The position numbers and the translations under genes were made by a program. DNA of 64,000 bases from the NCBI GenBank assembly GCA_963575645.1, contig OY754464.1, positions 81,876,948 to 81,940,947 on the forward strand. Reading direction: 5' to 3'. Source of the stretch: Xanthostigma xanthostigma (lineage: Eukaryota > Arthropoda > Insecta > Raphidioptera > Raphidiidae). Positions 11,742-22,409 of the stretch are shown one piece after another. Below the pieces are notes generated by a model that did not search any database, had not been told where the DNA came from, and saw nothing but the letters and a program-made list of their open reading frames with translations. Position 1 is the stretch's first letter. The number at the start of each line of letters is the position of its first letter.

Positions 11742-11980
11742 GAAAAGTGGACGAAAAAGCAACTCAACTACATGCGATAGCATCGCTGAAAGTGCTGCTT
11801 GACGCGACAAAGCCGCAGAACGGCGCGGCGACGAGTTCGGCAGCGAATCATGTAGCGGCAGCGGCCAGTAAACAAGAGACGGCACTAGCGGCTGCCGGCG
11901 TTCAGGACATACCGAACGGGGTGGTAAATGCATTAGCCGACGCCAACTTAGAATCGGTAGGATATGGCTTAACGCAGAAG
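11742..11980 (+). CDS. Nckx30C: NCKX exchanger, cytoplasmic-loop exon (internal, partial gene)
   Basis: This is the first exon of the exchanger visible in the window. It follows a clear acceptor (pyrimidine-rich tract ending in acag at 11738-11741) and begins with two bases of a split glycine codon, giving KVDEKATQLHAIASLKVLL, a stretch I recognise as the conserved part of the large cytoplasmic loop of insect NCKX proteins. It continues through an alanine-rich, low-complexity segment typical of a variable loop. The 3' end is less certain. The donor after aag at 11980 (gtacct) leaves phase 0, which matches the next exon at 24199. A donor at about 12044 (gtcaca) would leave phase 1 and would need another exon in between. 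The open frame runs on to 12154, but no homology supports the tail. Exons for the N-terminus and alpha-1 repeat are not in the window. Confidence 0.85.
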
Positions 11981-12194
11981 GTACCTATAGAGAGTATATC
12001 CCAACACGAGCACATTACGCGTTCGGCTGTCCCCAGAGCAAAAGGTCACACGAGTCAAATTTTTGATTTTTTTTTAGTGTATGTACTCTATGGCACACAC
12101 AACTGCCATTCGATGACGAGTCCAAAAAATCTCGATGTTTCATATATCATTTAGCTTAGCTCCATATTTGAAAATGTCACTAAATACTAATATA

Positions 12195-12761
12195 CAGTAT
12201 GTAAACACGTAAGGTAGGGAAATTAACATTGGGAAAAAATGACTGGATCAGAGTGAGCCTTGAAATCTTGTTTTTGAATTTGACAGATAAAATTCTTTTG
12301 CAAAATGAATGTGTATACGACCAAAGAAAATATTCAAATGATTACAACATAATCGGACTTTTTTTATTAATGGGACATTAAATTCCCAAAAATATTTAAA
12401 TATGGTGCGAGATCAAATATCACCGCCTATTCGTGTTGAGCCTAAAGACATTGGGCCACTGATTTACCAACGCGCATACGTCATACCAGTCAGACAATTT
12501 TTGAATGAAATGTTTCCTAACAGATGAAGTTGTTTTTTTGTTTTATTTTTGTACAAAAAAATTAAAATAATGATTTATAAGAGCTTTTTATTATTAAAAA
12601 AGCCAAGTAAAATAAAAATAAATCAAAATAAAATAGATATCCTCAAGATTACCACGATAGTTCAATAGAAATAACAATTAATGCAGTCATGGCTAACACT
12701 GATCCAAGTATTTTTTCCCAATGCTAATTTCCCTATGTGCACCTTACGCGTTTACATACTG
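12195..12761. mobile_element. MITE with CAGTATGTAAACACG ends, TA target
   Basis: The ends cagtatgtaaacacgtaagg / ccttacgcgtttacatactg sit between TA dinucleotides (12193-12194, 12762-12763). Inner inverted blocks (aaattaacattgggaaaaaa / ttttttcccaatgctaattt) extend the arms to about 60 bp. No ORF. It lies about 200 bp downstream of the loop exon. Confidence 0.8.
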
Positions 12762-12769
12762 TATAGCGA

Positions 12770-14060
12770 CACTCAAGGGACTGTGCACTTTGTGGCGTTA
12801 TAGGGGGTTGTCGTTAAACGGAGAGAAGAAAAATATTGTTTTACTGTAATATGTATTTCATAATATATAGAATTTACAACTGACCAACAAACTTTTTAGT
12901 GAGCGGAGCGCACGGAGCCAGCTCCCAATTGAGTCATGTGGATACATCACTATACTATATGAAAATTTTCCAATTCATTCAGAAGAGTAGATTTGTGTTT
13001 GATTTCTAAAATTTGAAAATAATTCTCAGGATCATAATTATGATTCTCATTGTTTAAAACAATTTTTTTTTTTGGAAAGGATTTCTTTTTATTTTCATCT
13101 TCCAAATTTATAGCGTAATTGAAAACTTCTATTGGAACCAAAGACGAACAATTTTTAGTTTAAATTCAACTTGGAAAGTAAAAATGACGTCACAGAAACA
13201 ACAATACAATTCAGTGTCGGTTTAAATAATAATGATTTATGACTAATATTTTTTATATCGTAAATGTAACTTCATACAACGGTTAGTAGTCGAATAATGA
13301 TATACGATATTTTTTTATGTTTGAAATACGTCACCGTTAATCCCTCTGCAAAAGAACACAATATGTTCTTGGGACAGCCTTTATGATAACGTTTATATAT
13401 TGACACACTCATACCTATGGACACAGAACACGAGCACATCGGCTCTCCTGAACACGAATGAAGTTAGACGGGTTAGTTTTTTTTATCACACGTTCAAACA
13501 GTTGCGGCGCGGACTCACGGTCCCTGTTGCGTAATTTACTGCGGAGTTTTCGAGAAAGTCGCTAGCGTACCATGCGACCATGTATATTTATTTAATATTC
13601 ATGATGCGCAGAACATCGTATTTAGATTATTTCACAATTACTGTCTCAAATTGTAAAATACGTCACTCTCTAAACATGAATCAGTGATTTTTCACTAATT
13701 ACAAGTGCATATTCACTATTTGTCAATGCTCGCAGAATTAGTGAATACTCACAATACGAATAAGTGAATATAAAAATTCACTAATTATATAATTGGCCAT
13801 TAAATACCATCTGGAATCAACAATTTTTTGAATACAGATTTTTTAAAACCTTTATTCATTCGTTACTTTCACTAGTATAATTGACTTTTATATTTTTACA
13901 AGTCGACTAAAAATTGAATACAAAATTAGAGAATTTGCGTCAAAAAAAACATAACCTTAAAATCGGCAAAAACAATAGTATACTGTATGGAGACCCCACA
14001 AGCAACACGTACAAAATTCAGAGATATTCTATTCTGACAGTGAATTTTACTTAAATTCAT
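12770..14060. other. Unassigned intron sequence with a gtgaat motif cluster
   Basis: No gene recognised. Between 13679 and 13790 the motif gtgaat or its inverse attcac occurs several times. The minus-strand ORF 12950-13141 is low-complexity lysine/asparagine-rich and unconvincing. Confidence 0.4.
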
Positions 14061-14066
14061 TATATA

Positions 14067-15474
14067 CAGAAAACCGACACTGGGAATTTAAGACCAGGTG
14101 ACACTGTCTTACTAAGGATAAAAATTGTAGTGGACACATACATTAAGTAGGTTAAGTTACTTATATTGATAGGGGTCCAGTTCGATAACACTATGCACCC
14201 AAATTTTGAAATTTTTTTTTGTCATAGAAAACGCTAAATTTTGACGTTCAAAAAAAAAAACTTTGCGGATTATTCACAAATTTCCTCAAAAAGACGTGAA
14301 AAAAATGGAACTACTTTTCGTCTTTCACTGTCATTTTTTGAATCTAACCAATTAAAAATCACAAATACACGTCATAGCTACTGGTGTGGAATTATTGTAT
14401 AACTATCTCACTTTGTATGCAGCTTTCGATTGTGTTATGGAAGCAGGGTCGTATTTAGATTCGCATACCCGTTTATCGTTCACCCCGGAATTGTTTTTTT
14501 AAAAACTCAACATTTGCCCCTTCCCGTTTCACTGCGAGACAATTCGCATACCCCTTTATCGTTCACCCCAGAATTACAATTCGCATACCCGTTTATCGTT
14601 CACCCCGGAATTGTTTTTTTAAAAACTCCACATTTGCCCCTTCCCGTTTCACTGCGAGACAATTCGCATACCCCTTTATCGTTCACCCCAGAATTACAAT
14701 TCGCATACCCGTTTATCGTTCACCCCGGAATTGTTTTTTTTAAAAACTCCACATTTGCCCCTTCCCGTTTCACTGCGAGACAATTCGCATACCCCTTTAT
14801 CAAAAAAAGCGGTGGTTTTCAATCTTCATTAAAATGTGAGTTTTAAATTTAAAATTCGTTGTATAAATTAAAATTTCCAAATACGACTCTGCCCTGAACG
14901 TTCAATTGTATTTCATTCCAACCAATTGATATTTCTATCTTTGTTTATCATAGGTACAGGTATATATAACTTTCTCTTTTCTTGTCACTGTATAAGACAA
15001 GATAGCGATCGCTATAGTAAATAATATACTTACTATACCATATTTAATTTTCTTTAAATTAATTTATAAAAATTAATTTTCCGCACTTAAAACGACCAAT
15101 AACGCTGTTATATGTTATATAAAACAATAATTGTGAATTTCCAGTGGATATTTTGCATAGCAAATTATCGTACTCTTACCTATTGATAGAAATGTAAACT
15201 GCAAAGGTAGTGTTGATTATAACACTTACTTAAGTGTTCTAGTTAAAACGCATAGGTTTACATTTCAATCAATAAACGTAACTTAACCTACTTATTGTAT
15301 GTATCCACTACAAAATAATTTCCAGCAAATTGGCAAGGCTTTCATTAAAAGGCCATACTCAGGGGCGGACCGTGAATTTGTTGGGGCCATGGGCTGACAC
15401 TACTTGGGGCCTAGAGCCCCACAAATTCAGTGTTACCTGATATCTGGTCTTAAATACCCAGTGTCGGTTTTCTG
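14067..15474. mobile_element. 1.4-kb inverted-repeat element, TA target, containing a minisatellite
   Basis: The ends cagaaaaccgacactggg / cccagtgtcggttttctg are flanked by TA (14065-14066, 15475-15476). The inner arms continue (agtaggttaagtt / aacttaacctact). The right arm has an extra block of about 100 bp (15331-15431) with its own inverted ends (gtgaatttgttgggg / ccccacaaattc). The 120-bp tandem repeat lies in the middle. Confidence 0.75.
14461..14800 (+). repeat. Minisatellite, 120-bp period, about 2.8 copies
   Basis: The unit begins ttcgcatacccgtttatcgt and recurs at 14461, 14581 and 14701 with almost no differences; each unit itself contains two related half-units (cgcatacccgtttatcgttc and cgcatacccctttatcgttc). 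Because 120 is divisible by 3, one frame stays open from 14430 to 14846. I treat that ORF as a by-product: it has no domain and lies inside a mobile element. Confidence 0.9.
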
Positions 15475-16424
15475 TATATAATTGCTATTTTGTCAACGTT
15501 CAGTGTGTAATATTATATTGTATATACCTTTGGACTTCAGTATTAGGATTATCTCGTATTGTCAAGTTCAAATAAGCGATAGCACAAAGCAGGAACAAAT
15601 ACGTATATAAAAGTAAAGAAACGTAAAAAGAAGGAAAATATAAATGTTCATTTCTTTTATGTATTTTTTCATCTTCCCTTTTAAGAGTGTAAGGGTGTTT
15701 CGTTTGTCTCTTTCTACGAGGAAAAAGGTACCATTTGAGTTGAGAGTTATTATTAAAGATTGTTGAATTGAAGCGGCATTGTTTACTTACGGAACCGGAA
15801 GGGTATTCTAATTAAAATTTACTTTCAACGTTGTAAAACTTTTAATAAATATACGTGAGCACAAAGAGAAGACTTAGGTGTGTCAGATTTTTGGTTAATA
15901 ATATCGATTTTAATCTCCCAACGAGCGTGCAAATTTTAATAAAGCATCAATCCCACATTTTTCGTTGCCCGCAGTTGCAATTATAATAAAAATAGAGTTT
16001 AAAAAAAACTAAAAAAACACACTTTAAATATAAAGGTTTTAATCAACAGTGATAGAAGGTCTCCCAACTCGATATATTTTGATTTTACCATTCCAACTCA
16101 CAAGTGGGGAATGGTACTAGTTTATATCAAAAATCGCTTTTCATAGTTTTACAATATCTTTTCGTTTTGAGGTCCCCCGAATAAAAAAAAAACATATTTT
16201 TGGAAAAACTCTGTGCGTCTGTTGAACGGATTGAAACTAAATTTTGGGAGGTTGTTTGATATGCAAATATGAAGAGCCCTATTGTTTTTGGGGAAAATCT
16301 GCGCGTGCGCAGAAGAGATAAATGCTATAACGATGTTTTTTATATAATAATGGTATACTTTTCATGACGGCTTATTATTCTATTTATTTTTTCAAGAAAG
16401 TTTTGTTAAAAACATTTTTCTTTA

Positions 16425-16645
16425 TACCTCGATCGAAAGTACGTACTTTCGTCCCTTATAGCAGGGACGAAAGTTTGACATTTACTCCCTGTTATTTATT
16501 AAGTATATTAAATGACAGCGGTAACCCTAGTTACGAGTATAAATACGCATGAGACATTTTTTCCTTCCGCCGTTCTCACTAGGAGTAAATGTCAATCTTT
16601 CGTCCCTGCTGACGAAAGTACGTACTTTCGAGCGATATGAAGAAA
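16425..16645. mobile_element. Second copy of the cgaaagtacgtactttcg element
   Basis: Reverse-oriented copy of 7270-7492. The homology continues on one side (16670-16745 against 7190-7260, a block with cggccctgcgcgtcatga), so the two places share a longer unit of about 320 bp. Confidence 0.7.
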
Positions 16646-17395
16646 AATCGTATACACCACACGGGCCTTAAAAGTTGAAATCTCGGCCCTGCGCGTCATG
16701 AGCCCGAGGCGAATACAACTTTCGGCCCTTGTGATGTAATATACTATTTTTTAAACTTTATAGTTTCGGAAATATTTTAAAAATAAAAAAAATCAGCTGT
16801 TCTTTTGTTTTGTAGATCTGTCAGAAATAAACAAGTTAAGTATGCTTTAATTTTTACATGACGTGAAACATATTATGCAGATAGCTATCTTCGCTAACTT
16901 ATATCTCCCTCTCAACTACCGTTCGCCTCGAACGATCACGCACCGTTCGCCTCGTTCGATGACGCTCTTCCGTAAACGCTTTCGTCAGGCATTTGCCAGC
17001 TTACTCCCCAAGTCAAGCGTGCCTAAAGAAGTTTTACTTTAGAAAGACACGTCGTGTGAAGTTAGAAGTCGAATGAAGTTCCATTCGAATCTTTACATGT
17101 ATAATGCATTGCGAGACGCCTGTATGAAAAGTTTAGATATGCATGGAGTTCTTTCTTCTTTTCTTTTTGTGTGTGCAAGGACTCTGGGCAATGCTGACGA
17201 TGATAATTAAGTCGAGAACATGAGTAATATGACGGGATCGCGACAAGAAGACTGCTCCTGACTGTGCCGTGACCAGCCGACAAGTCTCCAGACGTCATCT
17301 GGTCGGAATGTAGATAACACTTGCGTAATATACTGCCTGTCCTGAAAGCATATTTAATACAATTTCCAGGCGAATCTCTTCAATTATATCAAACA

Positions 17396-18023
17396 CTAGC
17401 GGTCCCGTCCGGTTTCACCCGGGTGCAAAAGAACGAATGGGGAAGGGAGGGACAAGAGACTGTATAATTAATAAAATATAATAAATATTTAATTGAAAAC
17501 ACTGTAGGAAAATTATTTTTATATATAGGTATAGGTACTGTAATAGTTTTCAAATGAGCTATTATTTAGATTTATTTAATTTTAATTAGTCGGAAATAAA
17601 ACTAAAATAAATTTAAATGATTGCCTTAGAAGAAAGCAATGTAGAAAATAAAAAAAAAATTAAAAACATATTCGTCCAAGGCGGGTCTCGAACCCACGAC
17701 CCTGAGATTAAGAGTCGAGCGCTCTACCGACTGATCTAACCGAGCTTTCGTCGTGTGCCGCTAATATTGGGATATTCAGTTAGGGCATTCCACCTGAATA
17801 TAAGTATATTGTGAAAAATTTTGACTGACATTCTGCAACATTTTTCATTGATTTTCCGCTCTTATTAGTCGTAGCGTGATATTATATAGCCTATAGCCTT
17901 CCTCGATAAATGGGCTATCCAACAAAAAATTTTTTTTTCAATTCGAACCAGTAGTTTCTGAGATTAGCGCGTTTAAACAAACAAACAAACAAACTCTTCT
18001 GCTTTATAATATATTAATATAGA
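17396..18023 (-). mobile_element. Helitron-like element with tRNA-Lys-like insert (copy B)
   Basis: This is the same family as 11043-11654 on the minus strand: the 3' end CTAG lies at 17396-17399 and the 5' TC at 18023-18022. It is 628 bp long. It carries the best-preserved tRNA-Lys-like segment (17673-17745) and poly-T beside it. It lies between the two arms of the large inverted structure 16208-18610. Confidence 0.82.
17673..17745 (-). tRNA. tRNA-Lys(CUU)-like sequence inside a Helitron
   Basis: Read on the minus strand: D arm agatcagtcggtagagc (A box), anticodon region gactcttaatctc with CTT in the loop, and T arm gtcgtgggttcgagacccg (B box ggttcgagacc). Order and spacing match tRNA-Lys(CUU). 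Acceptor pairing and the 5' side of the anticodon stem are imperfect, and T-runs lie nearby. It is probably a captured, partly decayed gene, not a functional tRNA. Confidence 0.6.
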
Positions 18024-18759
18024 TTAATTGTTTCGTCACGAAGTCACAGAATGTCGGTTCGAAATAAAAAAAATCCAGTCAATTGGGCGACGGGACCATT
18101 CCAACTTCAAAAATGTTGACATTTGATTAATAAAGAAAATAAAATTTCTGATATCGTGTGAGGTGACGCGGGTAACGGCTAGTATTCAATATGATATTTG
18201 CTATTCGTTGCCATGGTTACCTACATAATATGTCCCACGTCATGTAAAAATTAATCAAAGCATGCCGAACTAGTTTATTTCTGACAGATCAATCAAAACA
18301 AAAGAGCGGCTGATTTTTTTTTTAATTTCCAAATATTTCGGAAATTATGAAGTTTAGTAAAAAAATGTTGAAAGAAAATTTCTTAAAAAAATAAATAGAA
18401 TAATAAGCCGTTATGAAAAGTATACCATTATTATATAAAAAAACACCGTTATAGCATATATCTCTTCTGCGCATGCGCCGATTTTCCCCAAAAACAATAG
18501 GGTTCTTCATATTTGCATAACCATCATCCTCCCTTTGGTTTCAATCCGCTCATACTTTTGACCTGTATCGTGTTCACAGACTAACAGACGCACAGAGTAA
18601 AATTGTTTTGATTAAAATGATGATTATTGTCTAAATGAGATAAAACATCTCCCTATGAACATTACAAACAAAAAATTAAAAAAATTCTTTTAGAAAACAG
18701 TTTTTACGATTTAAAGACTTTCTAAAAATCAAATTAACATGAACGTTAACTATTATATT

Positions 18760-18848
18760 TTAAATTTTTTTTTACATATTGTGTGACGATTGTCAAACTT
18801 TGTATTCACTTAGTTGAGACAAAATAAATTATCTATCTATCTATCTAT
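18760..18848 (+). mobile_element. Retroposon 3' end with (atct)n tail
   Basis: gtgtgacgattgtcaaactt, then gagacaaaataaa, then (atct) repeated. An aataaa followed by a simple tail is typical of 5'-truncated non-LTR retroposons. Only the tail is identifiable. Confidence 0.5.
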
Positions 18849-18915
18849 GCCAGAGGTTCCTAGACTTTTTTTCTCATAGACCACTTTCAAAATTTAGCTG
18901 GTTCCGGTGGACTCC

Positions 18916-19114
18916 CAATTAAAAAACAAACAGTATCTATAAATTTTTTACATGTCGTCAAAACGACATCTTTCGGAAAATTTAGAGGGAAAACGCTCCA
19001 AAATCAAGAAAACTCATAGAGGAAATAGGTGTCAGACTAGGCCTAATGAAGCCATATACAAAGTTTGGGGAGAGTATGTGTCAATAAAATTTTTGCCGAC
19101 GGGCACTCTGACTA
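18916..19114 (+). mobile_element. One arm of the palindromic element family
   Basis: Matches the right arm of 43643-44219 from aattaaaaaacaaacagtat to gccgacgggcactctgact, without the opposite arm. The pogo-like element begins 3 bp later. Confidence 0.8.
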
Positions 19115-19117
19115 ATA

Positions 19118-20020
19118 GGGTAGGACGGGGGAATGGCGTTCACTTAAGGAAAACATGGTGTATTTTTTAAATTATTTATTATAAATCAAAATTAAGAAGA
19201 GTAACGAAGTCTTTAATTATCGAGTAATCAACAATTTAACAACAAAAGCATATATCTTTCACCTACTAGTAGTAGGAAAACATTATTAAAAAAACATGTT
19301 TGACCGGCATTGCCCCTGACTTTGGGTAATGCCGCTCAGGGTCTCATAAAGAAGTGTGCCCAATCCAATCTGGCTGTTTTGCTGCTTTGATCAAAATTGT
19401 TTTTGATATTGTTGCGCTCAGCAAATTTATAAACAAGTTAACGCAAATCTGCAACATTGAGTCCATAATATAGCGAGCCCAGCAACTTAACTTGTTCAGC
19501 AATTTCAGTTTCTTGCTGTTGGGTGGAAAACGGTCTTCTTCAGCCCAAGCCGCTTTAGCGGTGGTCCTTTGACGATTTCTTGGCATATCTATCTAAAACA
19601 ATAAAAAAATAAGTTACTAAGGGGTTATGGCTCTCAGATGAGAGGTATAACCCCAACCGGTCGTTTTGTAATTAATTTGAAATTTTAAAAAAATCATACA
19701 CGATTGTTGAAAATTGACTGCAATATCACAAAATAGAATAGGTTATTGGCAGAAAAGTAAAATTAGTAATTAAATAAGCATTAAAGTTTTGGACTTACTG
19801 ACAAAAAACACCTAATTATAAATTAGATCAGTGCGGCCGCTAACGAAGAAACGCTCTTCACGGTCACATGACGCGAGCTGACTGTCCGTTTGCAACACTG
19901 TCTATTAGAGGCCCCCTCCCCTCGCGCTTCACGCGACGTGACGTGTCGCTACGTTTCTTTTTGACAGAGTTACAGAGGTGAGCGCCATTACCCAGTGAGC
20001 GCCATTCCCCCTCCCTCCCC
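19118..20020 (-). mobile_element. Pogo/Tigger-like DNA transposon, 903 bp
   Basis: TA at 19116-19117 and at 20021-20022 flank inverted ends gggtaggacgggggaatggc / gccattccccctccctcccc, with a second ttcac/gtgagcgccatt block inside. It contains a degraded transposase on the minus strand (19330-19586). TA target site and transposase type both point to the pogo branch of Tc1/mariner. It sits directly after the end of a palindromic element fragment (18916-19114). Confidence 0.75.
19330..19586 (-). pseudogene. Pogo-like transposase, N-terminal DNA-binding remnant
   Basis: From an atg at 19586 the minus strand reads MPRNRQRTTAKAAWAEED, the typical start of pogo/Tigger transposases with the psq-type helix-turn-helix. 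A frameshift follows. In the shifted frame it continues as FSTQQQETEIAEQVKLLGSL, YYGLNVADLR, a stop, then LVYKFAERNNI and KTARLDWAHFFMRP. The pattern R-LA-AE-N-I and K-DW-F-R-P is the CENP-B-type second DNA-binding region. There is no DDE catalytic domain, so it is inactive. The first open frame of 80 codons is misleading after residue 18. Confidence 0.7.
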
Positions 20021-20919
20021 TACTGCTTCTTTATGGCAATCTCAATCCCCTGAAAAATTAGTTCTGGAATGTAAGTAGCCTCGAAGATTGAGGTGGGTCG
20101 AAAAGGATTCGTATAAAATGCACGCGAGAACTCCGTGCGCTATGATTCTTCACAATCGAATCGTTTCACGAATAGCCTTGTATAAATATAAAGAGAACTG
20201 TTCCAGCACATTATACTTACAGTGGAGTTGAAGGAAGTACCCAGACGTTAATTATACTGATAAAACTCGTCTCTGAAAATCTTAAAATTAAGAATATACG
20301 AGAAGAGATAATATGCGAGGGAAAATGGCGCTTATAAACAGTCGACCTACACAAACTTACGTACAAGAGATAAAACCGACGGTTTACTTTTACGTTTTGT
20401 GTCCAATAATTGCCGGCAGTATGAGATACTTTTCTCACTTTAATTTAAGTGAAATACTGTTTACTTGTATTTTTATTTTACACATTTTTATGAGATTAGA
20501 TTGCAATTTTAATTATACAAACTGATTTACAAAAAAGTATCTAAAATCAAAGGGGAATATGTTGGCAGTGCCGGATTAACCTAATAAGCAAATTAAGCAA
20601 TTGCTTAGGGCATCACGTCTCAGGGGGCACCAAGAAGCACCATTCAGAAATGAAAAGAACCTCACTAAACCGTGTCAACAACTTTTTTTTTCTTTTTGTC
20701 ATGTTCCCAAAAATTTCATTGACTGATATAAAACTATTTTTAGAACTATAAAAGTTAAAAATAAATAATAATTTATTTTTGAAAATGAAAACGAAAAAAA
20801 CATTTTTATTCAACACGCGTGAGTAATATATAATTTCGGGGCCCTGCTAAATTCGGGAGAAATAATAAATTACTTCATGCTGACGCGTAGAGTGCTAATA
20901 ATGAGCCGTACTGTACGAT

Positions 20920-21110
20920 AATGAATTTTCTGGAGCAATAGGAACGCAGTAGCGAGCCGAAACGTACAATAATGAATTAAAACTGCACGGTTTCTGGACC
21001 AATAGGAACGCGGTAGGCGGTAGCGATTTGTATATATGAAAACAGCATCGCAATTCAGCGAAGGTCAGTGCCATCTTGTGTGCATCGAGGGCGGTAGGTA
21101 CATTAATCAA
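20920..21110 (+). promoter_or_regulatory. Promoter-like segment carried in a hAT element
   Basis: Two imperfect direct repeats (gtacgataatgaatt ... gcaataggaacgcagtag and gtacaataatgaatt ... ccaataggaacgcggtag) with CCAAT-type motifs lie upstream of a TATA-like gtatatatgaaaac at about 21029, and a cagcgaaggtcagtg stretch lies where a start site would be. No coding frame follows. It is absent from the hAT copy at 60445. Confidence 0.3.
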
Positions 21111-21186
21111 TGAAGTGATTTATTATTTTTCCCTCTTTTATCAGGGCCCCGATTACATATCACTCGTGCTAGTTGAATAAAATATA

Positions 21187-21343
21187 ATATACTAATTGAA
21201 ATAGTATATTGTGCGACCATTGATCGAAGGAGAATATTCCACTCGCGTGTTACCGCACTCGCTACGCTCGTGCGGCAAATTTCACGCTCATGGAATCGTC
21301 TCCTTCTCTCACTAGTCGCACAATATATTATTTCAATTAGTTC
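21187..21343. mobile_element. Small MITE inside the hAT element
   Basis: aattgaaatagtatattgtg then cgac at the left is inverted as gtcgcacaatatattatttc, then aatt at the right; 157 bp. It contains a GC-rich dyad (ccgcactcgctacgctcgtg). Confidence 0.65.
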
Positions 21344-21752
21344 AATTTTTCGAATTTTAAAGTTTTGAAGCTTTATTTCTATTAATTGTATAAAAATGCC
21401 TAAGGTCCGATTTTATAGACAGCCAAATTTTCAATGGGAGCATTGATTGTAAAATTCAATTTTTTCTTAAAAATCTATGCTTTTTAACTTCTTTACATCA
21501 ATTTGAATTTTTTTATAAACTGAACATTTTAAAGATGGGGCCAATAAGCCAGAAATGCTTAGGGCATCAAGAAGTGTTAATCCGGCACTGTATGTTGGAG
21601 ACTATATTTTGTAAAGGACCCCGCACAAATATTATGGGATTTGGTTCTCGGTTAAAATGATCGAAAGTGGATTTATTTTACAGTTTAAAGGCCACTAAGA
21701 AAAAGTGTTCATGGGCGCATAGACTAAAAACCAATAGATTTTTAGCTACAGA

Positions 21753-22408
21753 TATCGCACGTTGAAAACAATAGTGACACTATATAAAAAAGTTAACTTT
21801 TCACCTTTTGTAAGATTAATGTTTTATTGCAAAAGTGTCACTATACGAAAATTTCCGTTTGCTTATAAATCCACTTACTTCCGCTAGACTGAGCTAGTGT
21901 CACTTTATATTTTGAAAGAATTGCCCATGGTCATGACTGATATAACGACACTATTTTAATTGTGTCAATTTATTGTCAAAGCAGTTGTTTGGTACGCACG
22001 TCGCTGTAAGTGAAAAAGTGACACATTTTGTTAAACGACAGTTTACTGATTACAGTTGCTACAAAAATTAATGCAAGTAAGTAAATACATAAAATGACAC
22101 ATTTTGTTTAGTGACACTTTTTGCAGTTGAAGTCTCCAACTTACTGATTATAGGTTATGACAATAATGACACTAAACAAAAAATTATTGTAAAAAGGTTT
22201 TCTTTTTAATAACTTTATTTTTAACATTGTGGTTAACAAATAAATTAAAACAATAATAAATTGTCTGATTATTAACAAAAGAATCTCTATAAGCAGTATT
22301 TTAATAGTAACTTTTTTAGGACAAAACAATAATATTAAAACTAAAAAATGCTCTACTGTAAAATGCCATTTTTTGCATAATGAACTTTTGTTTTCAACGT
22401 GCGATATG
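21753..22408. mobile_element. Element with atcgcacgttgaaaaca ends and a motif cluster
   Basis: atcgcacgttgaaaaca at the left is inverted as tgttttcaacgtgcgat at the right. Between them tgacac or its inverse gtgtca occurs about nine times (for example at 21775, 21835, 21962, 22019, 22095, 22112 and 22167), as expected of subterminal transposase-binding sites. No transposase. Confidence 0.6.
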
Positions 22409-22409
22409 T

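Larger units (their letters stand above)
16208..18610. repeat. Large interrupted inverted repeat
   Basis: Left arm parts 16208-16425 and 16760-16890 are inverted relative to 18350-18610 and 18220-18350 (for example ctctgtgcgtctgttgaacg against the gacgcacagag block, and tagatctgtcagaaataaac against ttatttctgacagatc). The left arm is split by the palindrome-ended element at 16425-16645, and the centre holds Helitron copy B. Related pieces lie at 2725-2890 and 61460-61790. The family is unknown. Confidence 0.65.
20566..21590 (+). mobile_element. hAT-type element with 8-bp target duplication
   Basis: Ends cagtgccggattaacc and ttaatccggcactg are inverted. The 8-bp duplication tatgttgg lies at 20558-20565 and 21591-21598, the hAT signature. 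It is non-autonomous. Compared with the copy at 60445 it carries about 500 bp of extra sequence (20820-21340) holding a promoter-like segment and a small MITE. Confidence 0.9.

Noticed and set aside
14430-14846. 138-codon ORF as a repeat protein gene
   Set aside because: It is created by a 120-bp tandem repeat within a mobile element, with no domain, no promoter and no splice context.
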